A stretch of DNA of 64,000 bases from Aegilops tauschii subsp. strangulata. Its lineage: Eukaryota > Streptophyta > Magnoliopsida > Poales > Poaceae. The position numbers and the translations under genes are program-made. The notes under the pieces were generated by a model that was not told where the DNA came from, ran no database searches, and was given only the letters and a program-made list of their open reading frames with translations. This document shows, piece by piece, positions 32,627 to 43,410 of this stretch. The stretch lies in NCBI RefSeq assembly GCF_002575655.3, contig NC_053041.3:372851054-372915053 (forward strand). Direction: 5' to 3'. The first letter of the stretch is position 1, and every line of letters starts with the position of its first letter.

Positions 32627-35600
32627 GAAGGCGCGCTCATTGAGTTCATCCGTGAGAACAGGGACATCTTTGCATGGAAACCTTCTGACATGCCGGGTGT
32701 ACCTAGAGAACTCGCTGAGCACACTCTCAATATTGATCCGAAATTTAAGCCGGTCAGGCAATTCCTCTGGCGGTTTAATGAGGAGAGGCGGAAAGCCATT
32801 GGTGAGGAGGTAGCCCGGCTCTTGGCGGCCGGGTTTATTGTTGAAGTTTTTCATCCAGAATGGTTAGCTAATCCGGTGCTCGTGCTCAAGAAGAACGGCA
32901 CCTGGCGGATGTGTGTGGACTACACGGATTTAAACAAAGCTTGTCCGGCTGATCCTTTTGCTCTCCCCCGTATTGATCAAATTATTGATGCTACGGCGGG
33001 TTGTGAGCGCTTAAGCTTTCTGGATGCTTATTCTGGATACCATCAGATTAAAATGGCAGTTAAGGACCAGGAGAAGACGGCGTTCATCACTCCCTTTGGA
33101 GCCTTCTGTTATGTGTCTATGCCCTTTGGGCTCAAGAGTGCACAGGCGACTTACCAGCGTTGCGTGCAGAATTGTCTTCATAACCAGATTGGGCGCAATG
33201 TTCATGCCTGTGTGGATGATATCGTGGTTAAATCCAGGGAGAAGGAGACCTTGATAGATGATCTGAAAGAGACCTTTGATAATCTCCGGGTCTACAAGAT
33301 GATGCTTAACCCGACCAAGTGTGTTTTTGGCGTTCCTGCAGGCAAGCTCTTGGGTTTTCTGGTTTCTCACAGAGGTATTGAAGCTAACCCGGAAAAGATC
33401 AAGGCAATCACCTCTCTGGCTAAGCCGGCGTGGATAAACGATGTCCAGCGTCTGGCAGGTCGCATCGCTGCTTTGAGCCGGTTTATAAGCCGGTTGGGCG
33501 AAAAGGCCATGCCACTGTACCAGATGATGAAGAAAACAGATGACTTTATCTGGAATGATGCTGCTAATACTGCTTTTGAGGATTTAAAAAGACAGCTAGC
33601 TGAGCCACCAGTCTTTGCTGCTCCCGTTGACAAGGAGCCCTTATTGCTGTATGTGGCCGCTAACACACGAGCCGTCAGTGTGGCTGTGGTGGTGGAGCGT
33701 AAGGAAGAGGGTAAGGAGTATCCGGTTCAGCGGCCGGTTTACTACGTCAGCGAAGTACTCATTGAGTCCAAACAGCGGTATCCACATTGGCAGAAGCTTG
33801 TTTATGGTGTATTCATGGCAAGCCGGAAGCTTAAGCATTATTTCCAGGGTCACCCTATCACTGTGGTTAGTTCTGCTCCCCTAGGAGATATCATCCAAAA
33901 CAGACAAGCCACAGGAAGAGTTGCTAAGTGGGCTATAGAACTTGGGCCTCATGGTCTAAAATACATGCCGCGCACTGCTATCAAATCTCAAGCATTGGTG
34001 GATTTCATCAACGATTGGACAGAGCTGCAGGTGCCTGAAGAGAAACCGGATAATACATACTGGACTATTCACTTCGACGGGTCTAGGCAATTGGAGGGCT
34101 CGGGGGCTGGAGTTGTATTAACTTCCCCTCGAGGTGACAAGTTTTGCTATGTGCTACGGTTGATGTTTCCCTGTACTAACAATACGGCTGAGTACGAGGC
34201 CTTGCTCCATGGTCTTCGGATGGCTAAGGAGATGAGCTTGAGCCGGGGTTACCAAGTAGAGCACATCGATCGCAGGAAGAATGAGGCGGCTGATGCATTA
34301 AGCCGGCTGGGCTCTCAGCGAAAGCCGGTGCCGCCTAATACTTTCTTGGACATTTTGCATAACCCTTCTGTTAAGTTGCCTACAGAGGAAGACTTGGCTG
34401 TTCCTGACCCGGAGGCACAGTTGGTGGCGGCTCTCCACATTACCCCAGACTGGACAGTACCATACTTGGCTTACATGACCCGGGGGGAATTGCCTGAGGA
34501 TGAAACTTTGGCCAGACAAATAACCCGGCGGTCTAAGTCAATGATAATTATCAATGGCGAGCTGCATCGTCGCAGTGTCACTGGAACTTTCCAGCGTTGT
34601 GTTTCCCCTGAGGAAGGTCAAGAAATTTTACGTGAGATTCACGAGGGGGATTGTGGCCATCATGCCAGCTCAAAATCCCTTGTGGCCAAGGCTTTTCGTC
34701 ATGGTTTTTATTGGCTGACGGCTCATGCTGATGCAGAGGACTTGGTCAGTAAATGTGACGGTTGCCAGAGGTTCTCGCGACGGGCTCATGTGCCGGCTCA
34801 AGAATTGAGGATGATTCCAATCACTTGGCCATTTGCGGTCTGGGGGCTTGATATGGTTGGGCCTTTTAAAAGGACCAAGGATAAGAAGACCCACCTCTTG
34901 GTGGCAGTCGACAAGTTCACAAAGTGGGTTGAGGCAGAGCCAGTTAGTAAGTGTGACGCAGCCACAGCGGTTCAGTTCATGAAAAGGGTGATATTTCGCT
35001 TTGGTTTTCCACACAGCATTATAACTGACAATGGTACCAATCTGTCTAAAGGCGCCATGGAGGAGTTTTGTCAACGAGAGCATATTCGGCTTGATGTTTC
35101 ATCACTGGCTCACCCTCAATCCAATGGTCAAGCTGAGAGAGCCAATCAGGAAATTTTGAAGGGCATCAAGCCCCGGCTTTTGGTCCCTTTGCAACGGACG
35201 CCGGGTTGTTGGGTGGAGGAGTTACCCTCTGTGTTATGGAGCATCAATACTACTCCTAACAGGTCTACGGGTTACACGCCTTTCTTCATGGTTTATGGAG
35301 CGGAGGCGGTCCTCCCTAGCGACATCCGTCATGACTCGCCTCGAGTGGCGGCTTATGTTGAGGCGGATAATGAGCGGGCACGCCAAGATGCTCTTGACTT
35401 GTTGGACGAACAACGTGATGTGGCAGCAGCTCGCTCGGCGATTTACCAACAAGACCTGCGCCGCTATCACAGCCGCCGGGTTAAGTCCAGGGTCTTCCAG
35501 GAAGGTGATCTGGTGCTCCGGCTCATCCAAGATCAAACAGATGCACACAAGTTATCCCCGCCTTGGGAAGGGCCCTTTGTGGTCAGCAAGAACTTGCACA

Positions 35601-35710
35601 ACGGGTCATACTACCTTATCGATGTTTGGGAGCACAAAGATTCACGTAAGTCAGAGGAAGAGACCCGTCGGCCGTGGAACATAGCTCAGCTTCGGCCTTA
35701 TTACACTTGA
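32627..35710 (+). pseudogene. pol: reverse transcriptase, RNase H, integrase (Tat-lineage Gypsy)
   Basis: The reading is open from 32627 to the TGA at 35708, with the first ATG at 32690. Numbered from that ATG, reverse transcriptase has LDAYSG with Asp112 and the box CVDDIVV with Asp176-Asp177; Tyr is usual where Cys174 stands. RNase H starts FDGSRQLEGSGAG (Asp463), but about 45-50 residues normally carrying the catalytic GDSDLV-type block are missing at LSRGYQVEHIDRR (near 34240). Integrase has an H-H-C-C finger (GHHASSKSL...KCDGCQ) and the D-D-35-E triad Asp721, Asp780, Glu816. Upstream stops and the RNase H deletion make it non-functional. No chromodomain follows. Confidence 0.9.
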
Positions 35711-36823
35711 GCCACCGGCTCCCATAATGTACATATTTCTATAGCCATGTATATATTATGATAAATAATAAAGCAGGACCTCTGTCCTTTTCTCCTCCAA
35801 AGGTAAATGTGTTATTGTTATTTCCATTACAACATTACATGGTCACTTGGAGGTTGATCCGGCTTATGATCGTATTTGAATCTAGCCGTTAACAATATGA
35901 TCATTTGGGGGCTTCTTGTTCAAACATAGGTCGTATTCGAACCAAAGAGAACATAGCTGTCGATACGCACTTGATTGGCAAATTGCCGAGCTCATTGGGG
36001 AGTTTTTCTTGATCATATTTGAATCATAGCTCAACCCCCTTTGGGAACCAACGTGGATCGTATTCGAATCAGCGTCGTTAAACAACTCTCAAGGTCATTT
36101 GGGGGCTTGCTGTTCAAACATAGGTCGTATTCGAACCAAAGAGAACATAGCTGTCGGTACCCTCTTGATCGGCAATGCCAAAGCCATTGGGGGCTATATG
36201 ATCGCATTCGAATCTTAGCTTAACCCCTTTGGGACGGTTCTCTGGTCGTATTCGAATCAGAAGCCCCTAAGTTTTTGATCTTTTGGTTTGCAACAAGTTC
36301 TTTTGATCATATCAAAAGTGTGCACGGGTGGTTCTTACTCCACCGGCTTAACTTTGATTAATAATGTTGATAGCACACAATAAGCATTATAGGTGCTGGT
36401 GAACCGGAGTTGAGTTCTCAACCTCATTATTTGGGTTACATGAACCAGAAGTATACTTGAAGGCTTGCAGGTGTGCTATTATGGTTATCTCGAAGATATG
36501 ATTGAGAGCCGGTCTTTTATGACCTTGGTTCATATTCCGGGTTATATGTAAAGAATATGTCTCTCCATGCGGTAAGCCGCCTAGAGACTTGTGATTTGTA
36601 TTTCTATGCAGGACAATTGAAGACATCTCTTTAAGATTAAGGAAAGTAAATAATCAAACATAACCTGGAGGAATATAAAAGAGCAGCTTCAACGGAGTTA
36701 AGGGCTGCACACGTGCACGATGGCATGATAAAATTAAGTGTTTGTCCTACTCTATTACAGGACTCCCCGAGTCCAAAAGGTGAGGCATTGTTTTTAAGGC
36801 GTAACCATGAGCCGCCTAAGAAA
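35711..36823. other. Non-coding spacer between pol and the antisense gene with two tandem units
   Basis: Two diverged tandem units of about 190 bp (about 35898-36087 and 36088-36270) share CTTGTTCAAACATAGGTCG and repeated TCGTATTCGAA words. The remainder is AT-rich. AATAAA at 35767 could serve the plus-strand transcript. The 3' UTR of the antisense gene must also lie here. Confidence 0.7.
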
Positions 36824-39800
36824 TCAAGGTGCTTGTTGGGTTGAAGCTCCCGGCTCATCCCTCTCCGCTCCTCCGGCTGTTTCCATGACCTGGAAGGTTG
36901 TTGATTTCCAGTCAATGCCACTCAAAGCTTCGAATTGAGCCTCATCATCAATTAACCCGGCCGGGTCAACTTCTGGGGCGAAGGTATGCTTACGAGTCGG
37001 AGGGATCAGTCTGACTGCTTCATAGCGTGGAGTTGGGATCCTCTGATTTTCTGCGTCATAGCCCGGTTGATACTTGGTAAGGTCCGTGTCATTCCCAATC
37101 AAGGTGGCCACCGGGCGCACGCTCTTCACACAAGTGGCGAAGTCTTTCTGGTCAAAGGGGGTGTCGTCTTCCTTCAGGCTGGGGTATCCAAGAGCGATGT
37201 CGGCCGGGTCTAGCTCCGGAAGAAACGCCTTGGCCCGGCTCAGAGCAGCTATAGCTCCGGCTCTTGCAGAAGCCCGTCTCAGCTCTTGGAAGCGTTGAGG
37301 AAGTACGACAAGCCGCCTGAGTACGTCCGCCAGATGAGTGGGAACCTCATTTGACAGAGCCACAACGGCTAAGGCACGCTGTGACCCGGTGTAGAGTTGC
37401 TCCACCAAGGTGTAAACCGCCTTCAGCTTGGTCAGCACGTTCTGATTGAGATTGGAACTTCTGGGACCTGCATAACAAAGTCAGGTAAGCTGATGGCAAT
37501 GGTGGGACTTATGAGACATGCATGATGTAAACCTGTTAGAAGCTTACAGAGTAGCTTACCGAAGATTGCGGAGACCATCTGCGATACATGGCGTTTTAAG
37601 CCGGAGAGTTCGGCGGTTCTTTCAGTAAGAGCAGCCTCCGCTTGTTCGGCCCGGCTGAGCAAGGCAGTCTTCTCATCGGCCCAGGCTTTTCTTTCTGTTT
37701 CAAATTTTTTCTTCAGTTTTTCTTGTGCAGAGACACTGAACTCAAATTTGGCATTGGCCATCTGAGTCTCATTTTCCTGAGTCTTCAGACGGTTCTTCAG
37801 ATCAGAGATTTCCAATTCAAGTTTCTTGCAGGCAGCCTGTACAAATTTCAGGTTACAATTTGAGTGATTATCATGCAACATTAAAGTCCCAAGCACTTTG
37901 CAAACAAAGACACTTGGCACTTGGGGGCTTATGTAGGCTGAGAAGCTTTATTTACAGTGCCGGTTCATGAAAATAAGTCCCAAGCACTTTGCAGGCAAAG
38001 GTACTTGGCACTTGGGGGCTAATGTGTCAAATTGCTCAACTACTTGGTTAAAGTAAGGAAAGAATCAGGTGAACTATGCTGTTTAAGCCGGCCCTTGAGT
38101 GTTACCAGGTAAGCCGGTATTAAGTCTACAACATATTCTATCATAAGTAATAGACTTGGGGGCTAGCATGGTAATGATGACTATGGAGTAAGCAAGAGAG
38201 TTGTACCTCAGATTTTTGTTGTATCTGCTTCACCATGTCAATTTCCAAGTCCCGGCTGTTGTGCACTTGACCAATATAACCAACGACAATATCTCCAATG
38301 CTCAGATTGGCATAGTTGGTAATGTCCAGCCTGGCTCTGCGGCGTTCCAGAAGTTCCTCCTTAGCAGAGCACTTAGCCAGCACGGTGGGTCTTCCCGGTT
38401 CAACAAATTCGGTCCGGGTAATCACCACATCCGGGTCATCGGCCGGTTGAGCTGGGCTGGGAATCTCCGGGTTATCAGAACCCTCCATGGCTTGTTCTTC
38501 AGTTGGAGCGGTGGTTTCTGGAGCTGGTGCAGACGGCGGCTCAGAGGCAGAGGCGTTGGGTTCAGCCAAGACCGGCTCTTCGACCGGGTTACTTTTCTTT
38601 GCCCTCTTGCTGAGCTTTGCTTGTGCACTGAAAATCAAAAGGTTAGTGCAAAAACATGAGTAAGATAAGCACAACATAAGCTGATCATCATTACCCGGGT
38701 GCAGTCTTGAAAGCTGGCAAGTTAGATTGCATGGAGTCCCCGGAGGAAGGTGAAGTTTCCTGATAGTTTGAATCAGAAGAATTGAGTGGTTGACGAGTGA
38801 CGCCCGCCAAAGGATGAAAAGGATATAAGTTGGAGATAACCTCGGTCCGGCGCTTCCTTGATGCTTCAGGTAAGCCGGAGGAGAGGTCTGCATCCTTGTT
38901 GGTACGGGTTTGCCTCCGGCTCTCATGAATATGTCGCTTCAAAAGAAATTGAGGATCTTGATAAGCTAAAGGATGTGAAAATCTTACTTTCCGGGTTACT
39001 CTTCGGACTTTCAGCCTTGGCAAGGGCTCCGAGTCGGAGGAAAGTATAGTTACCTCTTCAATCACCGGGTTACTCGCTCCGGTATCATCCTGCTGATAAT
39101 CAGTGTCAATAAGGTGGTTAAAAACAGACAAAAAAACAAAAGAAGAGCCTAAAGAATCAAGGGCTACCTCTGACTCGGAGGTGTCATCCAGCTGAAGCAG
39201 GTCTGAGGCGCTAGGCTTACTCCCCTTCTTGCGGGGAGCGGCTCTCCTGGTGGCTTTTTTAACCTTCCTGGCTTTTTTAGCAGCCTCATGGTCATACCTG
39301 ACCTTCCAGAACTTATCATTAGCCTGAAAAATACAACAAAGGTTTCTTGAAGTTAAGACGAATTTTTTTAAAATGGAAAGTAAGGGGCTCAGATCAGTAG
39401 CTTACCGCCGGAGCCGGGTTAGCTTTGCAGAAGGGACTTAAGCCTGTCCTCCCGCAATCTGCTAAGCTCTCGTTTAGAAGGGACTTGGTCATGTCATCAA
39501 CGACGTCCTCAGGTAAGTCGTTGGGGCTGTGCCGAAGAGGATCATCCTTCCGGCCCGTGTAATCACACATTAAGCCGGGGCGGCGGCTTAGAGGAATCAC
39601 CCGCCAAGCAATCCAGACCCAGACCAGATCAACGCCGTTAAGGCCATTTCCCAGAAGAGCTTTGATCTTGTTGATGGTGGGGATAAGTGGTTGACGCTCA
39701 GCTTGAGATAATTTGTCTGGCAGGGGGTGATTTGACTCCAGACGCAGGGCGCGAAAGCCGGGCAGAGGGTTCTCGTTAGCCGGAGATGTGTCCTGGCAGT

Positions 39801-40308
39801 AGAACCATGTCTGGTTCCAATCTCTTGGGTGGCTTGGTGGCTCAGCATAAGGAAAAAGACAATCTCTCCGTCGTTGGATTGAAATTCCGCCAAGTTTCAA
39901 ACTAGGTCCGTTGGCACACTCGTTCTGGCGGTTCAGATAAAACAGCTCCCTAAAGAGCAGTAGGCTGGGCTCTTCTCCAAGGTACACCTCACAGAACACT
40001 TGGAAGTTACAAATATTCGACACGGAAATGGGTCCAATGTCTTGAGGTCGCAGATCGAAAAAGTGCAGAACATCTCTGAAGAATTTTGAGCCGGGAGGTG
40101 CAAAACCCCGGCTCATGTGATCAGCAAATATAACAACCTCTCCATCTCTTGGTTGAGGTCTTTCTTCGGACGGGTCAGGGGCACGATAGGACATGACCTC
40201 CTTCTTAGGCAGGTAACCCGTTTTCACGAAGTCATCTAAGGTATTATCAGTAACGTTGGATCGCACCCAGTTGCACGTAATGGGCGCCTTGGGAGCCTTG
40301 GGCGGCAT
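36824..40308 (-). CDS. Intact spliced antisense gene of the Tat-lineage Gypsy (6 coding exons, 931 aa predicted)
   Basis: Minus-strand exons, in transcription order, are 40308-39406, 39323-39168, 39089-38695, 38627-38207, 37836-37560 and 37467-36824. Each intron has GT-AG ends, with donors GTAAGC, GTAGCC, GTAATG, GTACAA and GTAAGC, and acceptors ending CAG. The joined length is 2796 nt with a single stop at 36824. Exon 1 (301 codons) has a globular domain with SRGFAPPGSKFFRDVLHFF and WFYCQDTSPANE, resembling the Transposase_28 putative gypsy-type domain. Exon 2 is basic (KKARKVKKATRR), exons 3-4 acidic and Pro-rich, exon 5 a coiled coil (LELEISDLKNRLKTQENE). The role is unknown; comparable antisense ORFs are known in Tat-lineage elements. 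It is intact while gag-pol is broken. Confidence 0.8.
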
Positions 40309-41309
40309 TGTGAAAGACGGAAGCCTATGACAAAAGAAAATTTCCGGTTCAAATTTAAGCCGAAGGAAGATTTCAGTTCAGTATTCAAGATGGCGGCTTA
40401 TGAAGGGGCCTAATGATATATGACTAATTGTGTCAGGTTATTTAAGCCGCCGTGGGTATTATAAGCAATTTAAGTTATTTAACTCTATTATGAGTAAGCC
40501 GGAAATTTCACAAAGCATGGCTTCTTTAAGCCGGCGACATGAGCCGCCATGGCTAACAGATGCAGTTTTTGTCTAAGTGTTGCATAAACAAGTTTCACAA
40601 ATTGCAGGGATTATTTTGGATTAAACGGTCGTCCAGAAGGGAAAAATTTCTAGACCTAAGAAGCTGATACAGGGAAGTTCATAAGCTCTAAACAAGGTCT
40701 TTTTGCGGACAAAAGGGATCTGCTAGCATAAAAATGAGTGAGAAACTACTACCGCAGGGAGTCTGTACCATTTTTGGATCAAAAGGAACCTCGGTGGCGG
40801 AACTGAGAAGAAATTGCGATGAACTACGAAGAACACAGAGAACTCGCAAGCCCTAATGCGGATCTAAGGTACGGGACTGCGAGGACTTACTGGTGCTGAT
40901 GTGCAGCAGAGGTGCGCCGCAGGTTTCTGGTCAAGACAGGTTCATGCAGCGGCCTTGGTCGGTGAAGACGAGGTGCGCGGCGGTGGCGGCAGAGCTCGGG
41001 CTCTGGAGCGTCAGAGGAGGAAGACGATGGAGGAGAAGAGTGACGAAGGCTTATGGGCCGGGCCTATTTATAAGGGACGGCTGGTAAATGGGCACGAGAA
41101 ACGAGGAGGCTGAAGACGTGATTATCTTGCCGCAGAAACGCCTCGATTTTCGGGATGGCCATTAAAGATAAGATCCGTTGGGATATGACAGAATAAAAAA
41201 ATGAATTTAATGGAAGATGACGTCATGGCGGGTTATAACTTTCGCACAAGCAGAAGCCGGAAGATTTTGAAGATTGACGTGAACCGGTTCAAATCAATCT
41301 GGGGCCTAA
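40309..41309 (-). promoter_or_regulatory. Promoter and 5' UTR (with intron) of the antisense gene
   Basis: On the minus strand a TATA box TATAAATA lies at 41065-41072, about 240 bp inside the 3' LTR. A GC-rich leader follows, ending at the donor CCA|GTAAGTCC (40890). An intron with acceptor TTTGTCATAG runs to 40325. The ATG is at 40308 in CACAATGCCG. The plus strand shows no credible ORF here. The purine tract TCTGGGGCCTAA (41298-41309) abuts the 3' LTR. Confidence 0.6.
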
Positions 41310-41831
41310 TGTTGAGGATATAACCATTAGAGTCACCCGCCCAGGAGGGGTCGGGTTACGTTATAATGGTCATCACGCGAAGCCCAGTACTAAGTTTGTG
41401 GAAGGCAGGTCAGTAATGGGCTTAAGACCCGGAGGCGGCTTAAGGCCCGTAGTGATGAACCACCATTATGGCAAGACTTGTAGTGTAAGGCAAGAATAGC
41501 TAAGAGTCCGAGCCGGACACTGTTATAAGCCGGCCGGAACTCTGAGAGCCACCGGGGGCGTCAACCTCTCTATATAAAGGGACGACCCAGCGGCGGTTCA
41601 GGACGGGAGACAACAGATCGATAGCCAAGCATAGCGATTAAGCTCCCTGGTCATCGAAACCTTAAGTAATACCACCTCAACTGGACGTTGGCTTTTACCT
41701 TCACCGTAAGGGGTCGAACCAGTATAATCCTCGTGTCCCTTGTCCCATTTAACCCCTTTAAGCTTCCTAGCTGCGATGGCTCCACGACTAAGTCCTTGCA
41801 CGAGGACATCTGCCGTGACAATTCCACGACA
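41310..41831 (+). repeat. 3' LTR of Tat-lineage Gypsy
   Basis: 522 bp, the same length as the 5' LTR, with about 14 substitutions by my count and no indels noticed. TATA box at 41571-41578. Confidence 0.92.
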
Positions 41832-41836
41832 TGATG

Positions 41837-42446
41837 GATCTTTATTGAGTCAGCAAGGTGGGGGAGCACGGATCAATATGATATTCAGTATGAAAATATC
41901 CCGCACTTTTGCTTCGCTTGTGGCCGGTTAGGTCACTCTGATCTGCTATGTCCGACCCCAGGGGCACGAGACGCCAATGGGGATCTTCCCTTTAGTAAGG
42001 GCCTCCGGCCGCCGGAAGAGCGTAATCGTGCTACATCCAGTGAGGGCTCGAACAAGGAGCAGTTTTCTGCCAAAGCTTCAAAACAGAATACAACACAGTC
42101 GAGTACCGCAAAGGAGAAGGGGACTGAAGTTAACTCTCCGGTGAAGAAAAATTCAAACAAGCGTAAGGGAGGCGATGGGGTCCCAAAGCAAGTTTATAGA
42201 CGAGTTGAAACACCCCTGTTAACTAGCAGAAGTGCAAACGGGGGAGGGATGCAACTTGTTATTCGAGATAGACAGGAGACTCAAGGAAACGAGACTCTTG
42301 ATGAGGATGATGGTATTCTGGAAAGGGATAGCAAGAAGAAAAACCTACACCAGAGAATTCTGGGACGTCGGCAGCGGCTGCAGAGCAGCCCTGCCCATTC
42401 CAATGAATTGCATGAACTGGAACTGTCGAGGGCTTGGGAACCCTGA
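41837..42446 (+). pseudogene. LINE ORF1, second segment with CCHC zinc knuckle
   Basis: It resumes in frame with WIFIESARWGSTDQYDIQYE and a C-x2-C-x4-H-x4-C knuckle (CFACGRLGHSDLLC, 41910-41951). A Ser/Lys-rich tail follows, ending in EP and a TGA at 42444. The end overlaps the start of ORF2 (ATG at 42403), as in many plant L1 elements. Confidence 0.85.
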
Positions 42447-43410
42447 GACAGTTCGCGAGCTTCGCAAGTTTGTGAAGCAGGAAGGTCCCGCCCTTCTCTT
42501 CGTTATGGAAACAAAGATTAGGGGGAAACGAGTGGAAAGTTTGCAGCCCCTCTTGGGGTTTGCCGGTAGTTTTGCGGTTGATAGCGATGGATTGAGTGGT
42601 GGCATTGGTTTGTTTTGGTCAGAGGACGTTCATGTCAAACTGAAGAATTACAGCAAAGCTCACATTGATGTGAGAGTCAGGAGGAAAGAGCATGATCAGA
42701 CCTCTGGCGATTCATGGTTTTTTACGGAGAACCTCGCTCTGGGAATAGATTTCAGAGTTGGGAATTTCTACGTACGCTGCATGGGATACCTCATGATGGA
42801 TGGATCTACATGGGGGATTTTCACGAGACAATGTATGCGGAAGAGCACTTTAGTGTTCACGCGCGCCCTGCATGTCAGATGCAAGCTTTTTGCGAGGTTA
42901 TCGATTTTTGTTCCTTCCAAGACCTAGGCTGGAGAGGAGTCCCGTTTACATGGGATAATAGACAACAGGGTTCTGCAAATGTAAAAGCTCGCCTTGATAG
43001 AGCAATAGCAAATAATGAGTTCATGCAGCTGTTTGAGTACTCATGTGTGAAACACATTAGTTCTACCGCTTCAGATCACTGTTACGTCCTTGCAGAGTTG
43101 AGGTCAGATGCACCTAACAGGTGGCCTTCCAGTAGACGCCCCTTTAGGTACGAAAATGTTTGGCAGTCCCACTCGCAGTATGATCAACTGGTGAAAGATT
43201 CATGGTATACAGGGGCTGGCCACAATGGTCTGTATGGAGTAATGGACGCCCTAACCTCTGTCCAGAACAAGCTTGGCTCATGGGGCGACCGCAAGTTTGG
43301 AAATATGGCAAAAAAAAGTTCAGAAACTTCAGAAAAATCTTGAGCGTTTGAGGGCACAGTCGATTGGCAGGGGGCCGTCGAATGAGGAACTTTCCGTCAC
43401 GTCCAGCTTA
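42403..43410 (+). pseudogene. LINE ORF2 endonuclease domain
   Basis: It starts MNCMNWNCRGLGNPETVREL, the first block of the apurinic endonuclease-like domain, with METKI and GGIGLFW blocks following. A frameshift near 42712 moves the reading to FLRTLHGIPHDGWIYMGDFHE (GDFN is the usual catalytic block; His replaces Asn). RLDRAIAN and the final SDHCYVLAEL block follow. Two more small frameshifts, in an A run near 43310 and near 43405, lead to the reverse transcriptase frame. The domain would nick target DNA for target-primed reverse transcription. Confidence 0.85.

Larger units (their letters stand above)
28834..41831 (+). mobile_element. Tat/Retand-lineage Gypsy retrotransposon (13.0 kb)
   Basis: Two 522-bp LTRs (28834-29355 and 41310-41831), both TGTTGAGGAT...CCACGACA, flank gag-pol on the plus strand and a spliced antisense gene on the minus strand. 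Target duplications are CGATG (28829-28833) and TGATG (41832-41836), one C/T difference. Excision restores LINE ORF1 exactly (LRRWIFIESARW), confirming both borders. No chromodomain is visible after integrase. The extra antisense gene between pol and the 3' LTR is known from Tat-lineage elements such as Grande. I count about 14 differences between the LTRs, 13 of them transitions. Confidence 0.93.
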
